A DNA stretch of 64,000 bases from Actinomyces slackii (lineage in GTDB: Bacteria; Actinomycetota; Actinomycetes; Actinomycetales; Actinomycetaceae): NCBI RefSeq assembly GCF_900637295.1, contig NZ_LR134363.1, positions 1,922,001-1,986,000 on the forward strand, written 5' to 3'. Below, in pieces: positions 41,578 through 51,400 of this stretch. Every line of letters begins with the position of its first letter. Position 1 is the stretch's first letter. Position numbers and translations under genes: made by a program. The notes under the pieces were generated by a model. That model saw only the letters and a list, made by a program, of their open reading frames with translations. It was not told the origin of the DNA and searched no databases.

Positions 41578-42320
41578 ACCTGCGCACCTATGTCGCCACG
41601 GTGCGACGCGTCCTGCTCCAGCTGCTCAACGACAAGCGCACGATCGCCCTCATCCTGGGTGTGCCCGCGCTGCTGGTCACGCTCCTGTACTTCGTCTACA
41701 AGGACTACCCGGGCGGGGATGTCCTCTTCGATCGGGTCGCGGTGCAGATGATCGCGATCCTGCCCATGTCCGTCATGTTCCTGGTCACGAGCATCACCAT
41801 GCTGCAGGAGCGGGTCAGCGGCACCTTGGAGCGCCTGTGGACCACGCCGATGCGCCGAGCCGATCTGCTCATGGGCTATGCGACGGCCTTCACGCTTGTC
41901 GCGGTGGGCCAGGCCCTGGCGGTCTCAGCCGTATGCGCCTGGGCGCTGGACGTGACGATCTTGGGGAACTGGGGGTGGGTGATCCTCACTGCCCTGCTCG
42001 ATGCCTTCGTGGGCGTGGCGATGGGGTTGCTGGTCTCGGCGCTGTCGCGCACGGAGTTCCAGGCGGTGCAGTTCATGCCGCTGCTCATCGGCGTGCAGAT
42101 CTTCCTGTGCGGGCTGCTCGTTCCCCGCGACCAGCTGCCCGATGCGCTGCAGCCCGTCAGTGATGTGATGCCCATGAGCTGGGCGATCAACGCCGTGAAC
42201 GAGGTGCGGGCCGGCTCGGAGGTCACCGAGGGCCTTGTCGCGGACATGGGGGTGCTGGCCGTCATCGGCCTGGTGCTGCTTGCGGCAGCGCCGCTGACCA
42301 TGCCCCGCAAGACCCGCTGA
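41574..42320 (+). CDS. ABC-2 type transporter permease
   Basis: 248-aa membrane protein with six predicted helices: an N-terminal cytoplasmic part and a DUF/ABC-2 pattern (MFLVTSITMLQERVSGTLERLWTTPMRRADLLMGYATAF) followed by LIGVQIFLCGLLVPRDQLPDALQPVSDVMPMSWAI. It is the membrane half of the exporter with the preceding ATPase. Drug or antibiotic efflux is likely but the substrate is unknown. Confidence 0.9.
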   Translation: MNLRTYVATVRRVLLQLLNDKRTIALILGVPALLVTLLYFVYKDYPGGDVLFDRVAVQMIAILPMSVMFLVTSITMLQERVSGTLERLWTTPMRRADLLMGYATAFTLVAVGQALAVSAVCAWALDVTILGNWGWVILTALLDAFVGVAMGLLVSALSRTEFQAVQFMPLLIGVQIFLCGLLVPRDQLPDALQPVSDVMPMSWAINAVNEVRAGSEVTEGLVADMGVLAVIGLVLLAAAPLTMPRKTR

Positions 42321-42360
42321 GAGGCGCCGCTAACGTTCCGGTGCCGCGGCTGTGCGGCCT

Positions 42361-42394
42361 CGCGCTCCCCGCTCTGCTTGGAGCGGAGAGCGCG
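42361..42394 (+). terminator. Terminator hairpin after ABC operon
   Basis: Arms 42361-42374 and 42381-42394 form a 14-position stem with one C/A mismatch and loop TGCTTG. It separates the ABC operon from the EamA gene. Confidence 0.65.
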
Positions 42395-42435
42395 GCGGAT
42401 TCGGGGAGCCTCCCCGGGGCCGTAGCCTGATCCCC

Positions 42436-43305
42436 ATGTGGATTGTCTTCGCCTGTGGGGCCGCCTTCTTCGCCGGGGTGACGGCGGTTCTGGCCAAGGC
42501 GGGCATCCGGGTCACCGACTCGACCGTGGCCACGGCTGTGCGCACGCCCGTGGTGCTGGCGGGGGCATGGGTGATGGTGCTCGTGGTCGGCTCGCAGGCC
42601 GGCCTGGGGCAGATCGACCTGCGCAGCCTGGGGCTGCTGGTGCTCTCGGGCCTGGCGACGGGGGCATCCTGGCTGTGCTACTTCAAGGCGCTCCAGATCG
42701 GTGAGGTCTCCAAGGTTGCCCCCATCGACAAGTTCTCCACCGTGGTGACGGTTGTCCTGGCGCTCATCATCCTGGGGGAGCGGCTGAGCCCGGTGGGCGG
42801 GGCCGGGGTCCTGCTCATCACCGTGGGCACTGTGCTCATGCTGGAGCGGGAGGATGTCCGGGCTCTGCCCGCGGCCCTGGCCTCTGGCGGCGGATGGCTG
42901 GCCTACGCGCTGGGCTCGGCGGTCTTCGCCGCTCTGACGGCGATCCTGGGGAAGATGGGGATCATGGGGGTGGAGTCCAACCTGGGCACGGCGATCCGCA
43001 CGGCGGTGGTGCTGGTCATGGCCTGGGTGATGGTGGGCGTGACGGGACGCATGCGCCAGGTCAGGCGGATTCCCCGGCGCGAACTGGTGCTCATCCTGGC
43101 ATCGGGCGTGGCGACCTGCGCCTCCTGGCTCTGCTTCTACCGCGCGCTGCAAGACGGACCGGCCAGCGTGGTGGTGCCCATCGACAAGCTGAGCATCCTG
43201 GTGACGGTGGCCTTCTCCGCGCTCGTCCTGCGCGAGCGCCTGAGTGGTCGCTACCTGGCAGGACTGGCCCTGCTGACCGCCGGGACACTCGCGATGGTGC
43301 TATGA
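42436..43305 (+). CDS. EamA family transporter (DMT superfamily)
   Basis: 289-aa membrane protein with ten predicted helices in two EamA repeats. Each half contains the recurring CxxWLCxxxALQ...ASVVVPIDKLS pattern (ASWLCYFKALQIGEVSKVAPIDKFS in the first, ASWLCFYRALQDGPASVVVPIDKLS in the second). It is a small-metabolite permease of unknown substrate. TAGCCT (42423-42428) ends seven bases before ATG 42436; leaderless start likely. Confidence 0.9.
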   Translation: MWIVFACGAAFFAGVTAVLAKAGIRVTDSTVATAVRTPVVLAGAWVMVLVVGSQAGLGQIDLRSLGLLVLSGLATGASWLCYFKALQIGEVSKVAPIDKFSTVVTVVLALIILGERLSPVGGAGVLLITVGTVLMLEREDVRALPAALASGGGWLAYALGSAVFAALTAILGKMGIMGVESNLGTAIRTAVVLVMAWVMVGVTGRMRQVRRIPRRELVLILASGVATCASWLCFYRALQDGPASVVVPIDKLSILVTVAFSALVLRERLSGRYLAGLALLTAGTLAMVL

Positions 43306-43465
43306 GGCGAGCGTCGAAGGCCTTGGGCGCATGAGCGCGCCTGCCCGCCTTCACGTCCGACGACGCTTCCCGCTCCAATGCAGGGTGGGGGGCTCCAGGG
43401 AGTCTGTGGAAGATATGTCGCACCGCGTTATTGACGAGATGCGTTATGCCTGGCAGGCTGAGGTC

Positions 43466-43747
43466 GTGATCAGATCGTTTGCGAGTCGCGACACGGAGCT
43501 TCTATGGCGTCGCTGGCGCGTTCCTGGGATCGATCCTCGCCTCCAGCGGTCAGCTCTGCGCAAACTGAGGCTTTTGGATGCGGCGACCAGCCTCAACGAT
43601 CTGAGAGTTCCTCCAGGCAACCGATTGGAGGCCCTTCGCGGAGACCGCTCTGGGCAACACAGCATCAGAATCAACGACCAGTGGCGCATCTGCTTCGTGT
43701 GGACCGCTGCCGGAGTCGAGGAGGTTGACATCGTTGACTACCACTGA
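43466..43747 (+). CDS. higB: HigB/RelE-family toxin
   Basis: 93-aa toxin matching the HigB/ParE fold: VIRSFASRDTELLWRRWRV, LRVPPGNRLEALRGDRSGQHSIRINDQWRICF. HigB cuts ribosome-bound mRNA. GTG 46 codons into an open frame was chosen by length; ATG 43439 is possible. It overlaps the next gene, the antitoxin, by 14 bp. The pair is less GC-rich in appearance than its neighbours, which suggests recent arrival. Confidence 0.85.
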   Translation: MIRSFASRDTELLWRRWRVPGIDPRLQRSALRKLRLLDAATSLNDLRVPPGNRLEALRGDRSGQHSIRINDQWRICFVWTAAGVEEVDIVDYH

Positions 43748-44045
43748 ACCAACGGACCGGCTGAGCCCGATCCACCCGGGAGAGGTTCTCATGGAGGACT
43801 TCCTGGAGGGATTCGTCATCACGCAGCACAAGCTGGCTGTGGCGATCGGCGTTCCACCGCGTCGCATCAATGAGATCGTTCATGGCAAGCGCGCCATCAC
43901 GGCGGACACGGCGCTGCGCCTGAGCCGCTACTTCGGGACAACGGCGCAGTTCTGGCTCAACCTGCAGACCGCGTACGACCTCGACCTCGCCGAGGAGCGG
44001 ATCTCCGAGCAGCTCACGGGCATCTCCCCGATCCACGCGGCCTGA
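43734..44045 (+). CDS. higA: HigA-family antitoxin
   Basis: 103-aa XRE-type protein. It starts LSPIHPGEVLMEDFLEGFVITQHKLAVAIGVPPRRINEIVHGKRAIT, which holds the HTH, then RLSRYFGTTAQFWLNLQTAYDLD. HigA binds HigB and represses the operon. TTG 43734 has GAGGAGG nine bases upstream and is preferred to TTG 43725; no ATG is available. It overlaps higB. Confidence 0.85.
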   Translation: MTTTEPTDRLSPIHPGEVLMEDFLEGFVITQHKLAVAIGVPPRRINEIVHGKRAITADTALRLSRYFGTTAQFWLNLQTAYDLDLAEERISEQLTGISPIHAA

Positions 44046-44114
44046 GCCGGCCACCGCCGGGCCGCCCCGGGACCGAGGATTGGCGCGGCCGAGGCGCGCC
44101 CCGCCCCGCCCCGG

Positions 44115-44120
44115 TAGTAT
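44115..44120 (+). promoter_or_regulatory. -10 box of leaderless phoH transcript
   Basis: TAGTAT ends eight bases before the phoH ATG at 44129. It would start the phoH-ybeY-corC-era operon. Confidence 0.5.
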
Positions 44121-44128
44121 CGGCTGCG

Positions 44129-45337
44129 ATGACCACATCGCCCATCGAGCCCATCGATCCAGTAGCGCCGCGTCGCGCGCCGCAGACCACCTCCGCACCT
44201 GAGCCTCACACCGCCGGCCCGCTCGCCGCGGGCTTCGCACCCGGAGCCCCCTCCGCCCCCACGGCTCCCACTGCCGACCCCGCAACCCAGGCGGCTGTGA
44301 CCCGCACGCTCATCCTGCCCGAGGACCTCGCACCTGTGCGGCTCCTGGGACCGCGAGACGAGGTCCTGCGCGCTGTGGAGAAGGGCTTCCCGGATATCGA
44401 CATTCACGTGCGCGGCACCACCGTCACCGTCACCGGCGAGCCCTCCCGCGTCGAGACGGTCGTCATCCTGCTCTCCGAGCTCATCGACGTCGCCCGCGCC
44501 GGCACGCCCCTGACCGCTGAGGCCGTCGAGCGCGCCATCGGCCTGCTGGCCGCCGCCGCCCGCCCCGCCGAGGTCCTCACCGACGACATCCTCACCGCCC
44601 GTGGCCGCACCGTGCGCCCCAAGTCCCTGGGGCAGAAGGCCTACACCGACGCCATCGACTCCGCCACCATCACCTTCGGCATCGGCCCGGCCGGGACCGG
44701 GAAGACCTACCTGGCCATGGCCAAGGCCCTCGACGCCCTGACTCGCAAGCGGGTCTCGCGCATCATCCTGACCCGCCCCGCCGTCGAGGCCGGGGAGAAC
44801 CTGGGCTTCCTGCCCGGATCCCTGACCGACAAGATCGACCCCTACCTGCGCCCCCTCTACGACGCCCTGCACGACATGATGGAGCCGGACGCCCTGCCCA
44901 CCCTCATGGCCTCGGGCACCATCGAGGTCGCGCCCCTGGCCTACATGCGCGGCCGCACCCTCAACGATGCCTTCATCATCCTCGACGAGGCGCAGAACAC
45001 CACCCCCGAGCAGATGAAGATGTTCCTGACCCGCCTGGGGTTCGGCTCCACGATGGTCGTCACCGGGGACATCTCCCAGGTGGACCTGCCCGGGGGACGG
45101 ACCAGCGGGCTCGTCGTCGTGCGCTCCATCCTGGAGGGCGTGGACGGCATCGCCTTCTGCGAGCTGGGCAGCGCAGACGTGGTGCGCCACCGCCTGGTGG
45201 GCCGGATCATCGAGGCCTACGAGAACTACGACGCCCAGATCGCCGCCCGTCAGGCCGCCCGCAGTCGCGGCACCCGCCGCACCGTCCCGGGCCCCCGGCC
45301 GGCTCGCACCGCCCACCATGACAGGAGCCGCGCATGA
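44129..45337 (+). CDS. phoH: PhoH-like ATPase
   Basis: 402-aa PhoH family protein. Walker A is [11 protein letters not shown] (about residues 187-197), Walker [16 protein letters not shown], and the middle shows [32 protein letters not shown]. PhoH proteins act with YbeY in RNA metabolism in several bacteria; an RNA-helicase role is proposed. An Ala/Pro-rich tail of about 60 residues precedes the core. The next gene, ybeY, starts in its stop. Confidence 0.94.
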   Translation: MTTSPIEPIDPVAPRRAPQTTSAPEPHTAGPLAAGFAPGAPSAPTAPTADPATQAAVTRTLILPEDLAPVRLLGPRDEVLRAVEKGFPDIDIHVRGTTVTVTGEPSRVETVVILLSELIDVARAGTPLTAEAVERAIGLLAAAARPAEVLTDDILTARGRTVRPKSLGQKAYTDAIDSATITFGIGPAGTGKTYLAMAKALDALTRKRVSRIILTRPAVEAGENLGFLPGSLTDKIDPYLRPLYDALHDMMEPDALPTLMASGTIEVAPLAYMRGRTLNDAFIILDEAQNTTPEQMKMFLTRLGFGSTMVVTGDISQVDLPGGRTSGLVVVRSILEGVDGIAFCELGSADVVRHRLVGRIIEAYENYDAQIAARQAARSRGTRRTVPGPRPARTAHHDRSRA

Positions 45338-45792
45338 GCACCGAGGTCAACAACGAGACATCCGTGGACATCGACGGCGCCGAGTTCGCGGCACTGGCCG
45401 ACCACGTCCTGAGGGCCATGCACGTCAATCCGGCCGCCGAGCTCAACATTCTGTTCATCGACCCCGAGCCCATGGCCGAGCTCCACGAGCGCTGGCTCAG
45501 CCTGCCCGGCCCCACCGACGTCATGAGCTTCCCCATGGACGAGCTGCGCCCCGGATCGCCTGGCGCCGAGACCCCCGCCGGAACCCTGGGCGACATCGTG
45601 CTGTGCCCGCAGGTCGCCGCCGAGCAGGCCCTGGCCGCCGGGCACTCCGCGGTCGAGGAGATGCTCCTGCTGGCCACCCACGGCATCCTCCACCTCCTGG
45701 GCTACGACCACGCCGAGCCCGAGGAGAAGAAGGAGATGTTCGCCCTGCAGCGCAAGCTCCTTCTGACCTTCCTCGCGGAGCGCCGCGCGTGA
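45334..45792 (+). CDS. ybeY: Endoribonuclease YbeY
   Basis: 152-aa metal-dependent RNase for 16S rRNA maturation and ribosome quality control. The zinc motif is [11 protein letters not shown] (about 116-126). The [34 protein letters not shown] and [10 protein letters not shown] segments are typical. ATGA overlap with phoH and a four-base overlap with the next gene. Confidence 0.96.
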   Translation: MSTEVNNETSVDIDGAEFAALADHVLRAMHVNPAAELNILFIDPEPMAELHERWLSLPGPTDVMSFPMDELRPGSPGAETPAGTLGDIVLCPQVAAEQALAAGHSAVEEMLLLATHGILHLLGYDHAEPEEKKEMFALQRKLLLTFLAERRA

Positions 45793-47072
45793 GCGGGATC
45801 CCCGTCGCCCTGCTCATCGCCGGCGCCGTCATCGCCCTGGCGCTGGGCACCCTTCTGTCGGCCGGGGAGGCGGCGCTGGCGCGATTCACCCGCGCCGCCG
45901 CCGAGGACCTGGCACAGGAGGGGCGCCGCGGGGCCGCCCGCGTCCAGGCGCTGGCCGATCGCCGCGACTCCGCCCTGGCCTCCCTGGCCCTGGTGCGCGT
46001 GGCCGTGGACATGATCGTAGCGGTCCTCACCACCTTGGCGGTCGCCGGCCTGGTCCAGCGCTGGTGGCTCGTGCTCATCGTCTCCCTGCTGGCCAACATC
46101 CTCCTGCTCGGCGTGGTGGTGGGCCTGTCCCCACGCACCTACGGGCGCCGCAACCCCGCCACCACCCTGCTCACCCTGGGGCCCCTGCTGGCCTGGGTCG
46201 ACGCCCTGGTCTCGCCCTGGCACCGCCTGGCCGCCCGGCGCCGGCGCGACGCCGCGCCCACCGACGCCGAGGCCCGCGAGGCCGTCAACGAGGACCTGCG
46301 CGAGATGATCGACGAGATCGGCGAGTCGGAGTCCATCGAGGACGAGGACCGCCAGATGATGCGCAGCGTCGTCGAGCTGGGCCAGACACTGGTCCGCGAG
46401 GTCATGGTCCCGCGCACCGACATGGTCACCATCGACGCCGCCAAGCCCGCCTCGGCCGCCATGCGGCTCTTCGTGCGCTCGGGATACTCGCGGGTGCCCG
46501 TCATCGGGGAGGACGCCGACGACGTGCGCGGCATCCTCTACCTCAAGGACGTCCTGCGCCGCCTGGCCGCCCACCCCGAGCACGAGGATCACCCCGTGGC
46601 CTCCTTCGTGCGCGAGGCCGAGTACGTCCCGGAGACCAAGCTGGCCGACGACCTCCTGCGCGAGATGCAGACCGGCCGCTTCCACATGGCCCTGGCCGTG
46701 GACGAGTACGGCGGCACCGCCGGGCTCATCACCATGGAGGACCTCCTGGAGGAGGTCGTCGGGGAGCTCACCGATGAGCACGACCCCGAGCTTCCCGAGG
46801 TCGCCCAGGTCGCGCCCGGCCGCTACCGGGTCCCGGCACGCCTGGCCCTGGACGAGCTCGGCGCCCTGTTCGACCTGGAGATCGAGGACGACGACGTCGA
46901 GACCGCCGGCGGCCTGCTGACCAAGGCCATCGGCCGGGTCCCCCTGCCCGGGGCCACAGGCGATATCCAGGGTCTGCGCCTCCAGGCCGAGGATGTCGCC
47001 GGGCGGCGGCGCCAGGTCTCCACCCTCATCGCATCCCGCACTCCCGACCACGACAAGGACACCGATGACTGA
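45789..47072 (+). CDS. Hemolysin-family protein, CNNM/CorC type
   Basis: 427-aa membrane protein. The DUF21 (CNNM) domain with three or four helices is at 1-145, the CBS pair at about 200-325 ([57 protein letters not shown]), and the CorC/HlyC domain at about 340-425. Members are implicated in Mg2+/Co2+ export, not hemolysis. Starts at GTG overlapping ybeY; era starts eight bases before its stop. Confidence 0.93.
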   Translation: MSGIPVALLIAGAVIALALGTLLSAGEAALARFTRAAAEDLAQEGRRGAARVQALADRRDSALASLALVRVAVDMIVAVLTTLAVAGLVQRWWLVLIVSLLANILLLGVVVGLSPRTYGRRNPATTLLTLGPLLAWVDALVSPWHRLAARRRRDAAPTDAEAREAVNEDLREMIDEIGESESIEDEDRQMMRSVVELGQTLVREVMVPRTDMVTIDAAKPASAAMRLFVRSGYSRVPVIGEDADDVRGILYLKDVLRRLAAHPEHEDHPVASFVREAEYVPETKLADDLLREMQTGRFHMALAVDEYGGTAGLITMEDLLEEVVGELTDEHDPELPEVAQVAPGRYRVPARLALDELGALFDLEIEDDDVETAGGLLTKAIGRVPLPGATGDIQGLRLQAEDVAGRRRQVSTLIASRTPDHDKDTDD

Positions 47073-48297
47073 GCCCACCGAGCGCCCTGAGCCCCCACAG
47101 CCCTCAGGGCTCACCGAGCCCGCCCTGGAGGCCGTCCAGGTCCCGGCGCCGGGCGATGCCCCGACGCCGCAGCCCCCCGCGGCTGCCCCGTCTCCGGCCC
47201 CGACCCCCATCCGCTTCCCCTCCGATGCCGAGCTCATGGACGGCCCCAACGCCCTGGAGGATGAGGACTGGGAGGACGGCGAGGACGGTGAGGACAGGGA
47301 GAACAGGGAGAACAGCCCCGGCAGCGCCGAGGGCGGCCTGGCCTCGGCGCGCGTCAGCGTCCAGATCCCGGACTACCCCGAGGACTTCCGGGCCGGCTTC
47401 GCCTGCTTCGTGGGCAGGCCCAATGCCGGCAAGTCCACGCTGACCAACGCCCTGGTGGGCACCAAGGTCGCCATCACCTCCGGGCGCCCCCAGACCACCC
47501 GGCACAACGTGCGCGGCGTCGTCCACCGCCCCACCGCCCAGCTCGTCCTGGTCGACACCCCCGGGCTGCACCGGCCCAAGACCCTGCTGGGCAAGCGCCT
47601 CAACGACCTGGTGCGCCAGACCCTGGCGGATGTCGACGTCGTGGCCATGTGCATCCCGGCCGACGAGAAGGTCGGCCCCGGGGACCGATTCATCGCCCGC
47701 GACCTGGCCGACCTGCGCACCCCCGTCGTCGCCGTGGTCACCAAGGCCGACACGGTCAGCCGTGAGGCCTTGGCCGCCCAGCTCCTGGCAGTCGACGCCC
47801 TGGGGGACTGGGCGGACATCGTCCCGGTCTCGGCCAAGAGCGGCGAGCAGATCGACGTGCTCGAGGAGGTTTTCGTCGGTCATCTGCCACTCTCCCCGCC
47901 CCTCTACCCCACGGGGGAGATCACCGATGAGCCCCAGGAGGTCATGATCGCCGAGCTCGTGCGCGAGGCCGCCCTGGAGGGCGTGCGCGACGAGCTGCCC
48001 CACTCCCTGGCCGTCGTCGTCGACGAGATCGCCGACCCCAGGGACACCAGCCGCGAGGCCGGCCTGGTCAAGGGCACCGGCCAGCGCCTCCAGGTGCGCG
48101 TCTCCCTCGTGGTTGAGCGGGACTCCCAGAAGGCCATCGTCATCGGCCGATCCGGTGCCCGCCTCAAGGAGGTGGGCGTGCGCGCCCGCCAGGGAATCGA
48201 GAGGCTGCTGGGGCGCAAGGTCTACCTCGACCTGCACGTGCGCACCGCCAAGGACTGGCAGTCCGACCCCAAGGCCCTGGCGCGCCTCGGATTCTGA
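47065..48297 (+). CDS. era: GTPase Era
   Basis: 410-aa GTPase for 30S assembly. G1 GRPNAGKST (about 116-124), G3 DTPG, G4 TKAD, and the C-terminal KH domain with VIGRSGARLKEVGVRARQGIERLLGRKVYLDLHV. About 110 N-terminal residues are extra: Pro/Ala-rich then a strongly acidic stretch with EDGEDGEDREN-type repeats. E. coli Era is about 300 aa. ATG 47065 overlaps the previous gene and has AAGGA six bases upstream; a later start would lose only the tail, so the tail may not be translated. Confidence 0.94.
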   Translation: MTEPTERPEPPQPSGLTEPALEAVQVPAPGDAPTPQPPAAAPSPAPTPIRFPSDAELMDGPNALEDEDWEDGEDGEDRENRENSPGSAEGGLASARVSVQIPDYPEDFRAGFACFVGRPNAGKSTLTNALVGTKVAITSGRPQTTRHNVRGVVHRPTAQLVLVDTPGLHRPKTLLGKRLNDLVRQTLADVDVVAMCIPADEKVGPGDRFIARDLADLRTPVVAVVTKADTVSREALAAQLLAVDALGDWADIVPVSAKSGEQIDVLEEVFVGHLPLSPPLYPTGEITDEPQEVMIAELVREAALEGVRDELPHSLAVVVDEIADPRDTSREAGLVKGTGQRLQVRVSLVVERDSQKAIVIGRSGARLKEVGVRARQGIERLLGRKVYLDLHVRTAKDWQSDPKALARLGF

Positions 48298-48390
48298 TCC
48301 CCATTCGAGCCCCGGCCCCGGATCGGGGGCGTCGCGGCGGGCGACTCGCGGCGCGGATGCGCTGCGAACAAGGGCTGTGATGACGCACAC

Positions 48391-48396
48391 TATAAG
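48391..48396 (+). promoter_or_regulatory. -10 box upstream of putA
   Basis: TATAAG matches five of six bases of the -10 consensus, about 70 bp before putA. No good -35 was found. Confidence 0.4.
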
Positions 48397-48461
48397 GTGG
48401 TCTCCGCTGCTGCTCCAGGCCAGCTCAGCATCATTCCCTGATACGAATGGAAGCGCACACG

Positions 48462-51400
48462 ATGACAACGACGTCACCCCGCCCAGCCCCCAGCACCGAC
48501 CCTCGGCCATGCCCGGATGAGCTCTGGGAGCTCGGCCAACGGGCCGTGGCCCGTGCCCGGCGCTGGGCCAACGCCTCCGCCTCCCTGCCGGTGCCGCGCA
48601 CCGCCGCCCTCCTGTCGCGCATCCTGGCCGACCCCGAGGGCCTGGAGTTCACCACGCGCTTCGTCGACGACGTCGTGCGGCCCGCCGACCTGGAGGTGGC
48701 CGGGCGCGCCCTGCAGCGCCTGGCCTCTAGGCGCACCGACTTCCTTCCCCCCGCGCTGGCCGCCGCCATGGGCCTGGGGGGCACGGCCTCGCGCCTGGCC
48801 CCCTCGGTCGTGGCCGCGGCCGCCAGGCGCACCTTCCGCGAGATCGTCGGGGACCTCGTCGTCGACGCCACCGACAAGCGCCTGGGCTCAGCCCTGGCCC
48901 GCCTGCGCAAGGACGGCAACCGCCTCAACGTCAACCTCCTGGGAGAGGCCGTCCTGGGCGAGCAGGAGGCGGCCCGGCGACTGACCGCCGTGGCCGACCT
49001 GGTATGCCGCCAGGACGTGGACTACGTCTCGGTCAAGGTCTCGGCCGTCACCGGGCCCCACAACCCCTGGGGCTTCGACGAGGTGGTGGCCCACGGCGCG
49101 CAGGCTCTCAGCCCCCTCTACCGCCTGGCCCGTGACCACGGCACCTTCATCAACCTGGACATGGAGGACTACAAGGACCTCGACCTGACCCTGGCGGTCT
49201 TCACCTCCATCCTGAGCCAGGAGGACCTGCGCGACTACGAGGCCGGCATCGTCCTGCAGGCCTACCTGCCGGACTCCCTGGACGCCATGCAGCGCCTCCA
49301 GGCCTGGGCCGCCCAGCGCCGAGCCGCCGGCGGAGCCCCCATCAAGGTGCGCGTGGTCAAGGGGGCCAACCTGGCCATGGAGGCCGTCGACGCCCAGATC
49401 CACGGCTGGCCCATGACCACCTGGCCCACCAAGCAGGCCACCGACACCAACTACAAGCGCATCCTGGAGTGGGCCATGACTCCGGAGCGCACCGAGGCGG
49501 TGCGCCTGGGGGTGGCCGGTCAGAACCTCTTCGACATCGCCCTGGCCTATGAGATGAGGGACCAGCGCGGCCTGGCCCACGGCAGCGCCGTCGAGTTCGA
49601 GATGCTCTCGGGCATGGCCACGGGCCTGGCCGAGGTGGTGCGCCGCGACGTGGGCCAGCTCCTGCTCTACGTGCCGGTGGTCTCGCCCACGGAGTTCGAC
49701 GTGGCCATCGCCTACCTGGTGCGCCGCCTGGAGGAGAACTCCGCCCCCGAGAACTTCATGTCCGGGGTCTTCGACATCGCCTCCGACGAGGCCGTCTTCA
49801 ACCGCGAGCGCGACCGCTTCCTGGCCTCCCTGGCCGACGTCGACCCCACCGCGCCGCTGCCCGCCCCGCGCCGCGGCCAGAACCGGCTGGCGGAGCAGGC
49901 GGGGCAGGCCTACCAGCTGCCGCAGGCCGGCCCCGAGGACGCTCGCCGTCCCTTCGTCTCCACCCCGGACTCCGACCCGGCCCTGGCCGACAACCGCCAG
50001 TGGGCCCGTGCCATCGCCGCCGCGGTGCCCTCCAGTCAGCGCGGCGCGCAGGCCGTGGCCTCGGGGGCGGCGCGCCTGAGCACCACCCAGGCCGTGGACG
50101 CCGCCGTCGAGCTGGTGCGGGAGGCCGCCGCCGGCTGGGCGGGGCTGGGCGCCGAGAAGCGGGCCGCCATCGTGCACCGGGCGGGCGATGTCCTGGCCCG
50201 CCGGCGCGGCGAGCTCATCGAGGTGGCGGCCAGCGAGGCGGGCAAGACCATCGACCAGTCCGACCCAGAGGTCTCCGAGGCCATCGACTTCTGCCACCAC
50301 TACGCGCAGATGAGCCTGGAGCTGGAGAGCCCGGAGTACCTGGCGGGGGCGCGCTTCGTGCCCTCCCGGCTGACGGTGGTGGCCTCGCCCTGGAACTTCC
50401 CCCTGGCGATCCCGGTGGGGGGAGTGGCGGCCGCCCTGGCCACCGGCAGCGGCGTCATCCTCAAGCCCGCCCCGCCGGCCAAGCGCTGCGCCGCCGAGCT
50501 GGTGGCCGCCTTCCATGAGGCGGGGATCCCCTCCGATGTCCTCATGCTGGCCCCCATCGACGACGGCGAGACCTCCCGGCACCTGGTGACCCACCCCGGT
50601 GCGGACCGGGTGATCCTCACCGGCTCCTACGACACCGCCCGCCTCTTCCGCTCCTGGAAGACCGACATGCACCTGCTGGGGGAGACCAGCGGCAAGAACG
50701 CCATCATCGTCACCCCCTCGGCGGACCCGGACCTGGCGGTGCGCGACACGGTGGCCTCGGCCTTCGCGCATGCCGGGCAGAAGTGCTCGGCCTCCTCACT
50801 GCTCATCCTGGTGGGCTCCGCGGGGCGCTCGGAGCGGATCGCCCGCCAGCTCGTCGATGCCACCGCCTCCCTGACGGTGGCCGGCCCCGAGCGCCTGGAC
50901 TCCCAGGTGGGGCCCGTCGTCGTGGCCGATGAGCCCAAGGCGCTGCGGGGCCTGACCACGCTGGGCCCGGGGGAGCACTGGGTGCTGCGGCCCCGCCACC
51001 TGGGGGGAGGGCTCTGGCGGCCCGGCATTCGGGCGGGGGTGGTGCCCGGCAGTGAGTTCCACCTCACCGAGTACTTCGCCCCGGTTCTGGGGGTGATGCG
51101 CGTGGACACCCTCCAGGAGGCCATTGAGGCCGTCAACGCCGTCGACTACGGGCTGACCTCCGGCCTGCAGACCCTGGATGCCGAGGAGCTGGACCAGTGG
51201 CTGGAGGAGGTCCAGGCCGGCAACCTCTACGTCAATCGCGGCATCACCGGGGCCATCGTGCGCCGCCAGCCCTTCGGCGGGTGGAAGCGCTCGGCCATCG
51301 GCTCGACCACCAAGGCGGGAGGGCCCAGCTACCTGTTGGGGCTGGGGGACCTGGTCGCCGGGGACCGCGGCGCCCTGGCCGATCTGGAGATCGGCCCAGT

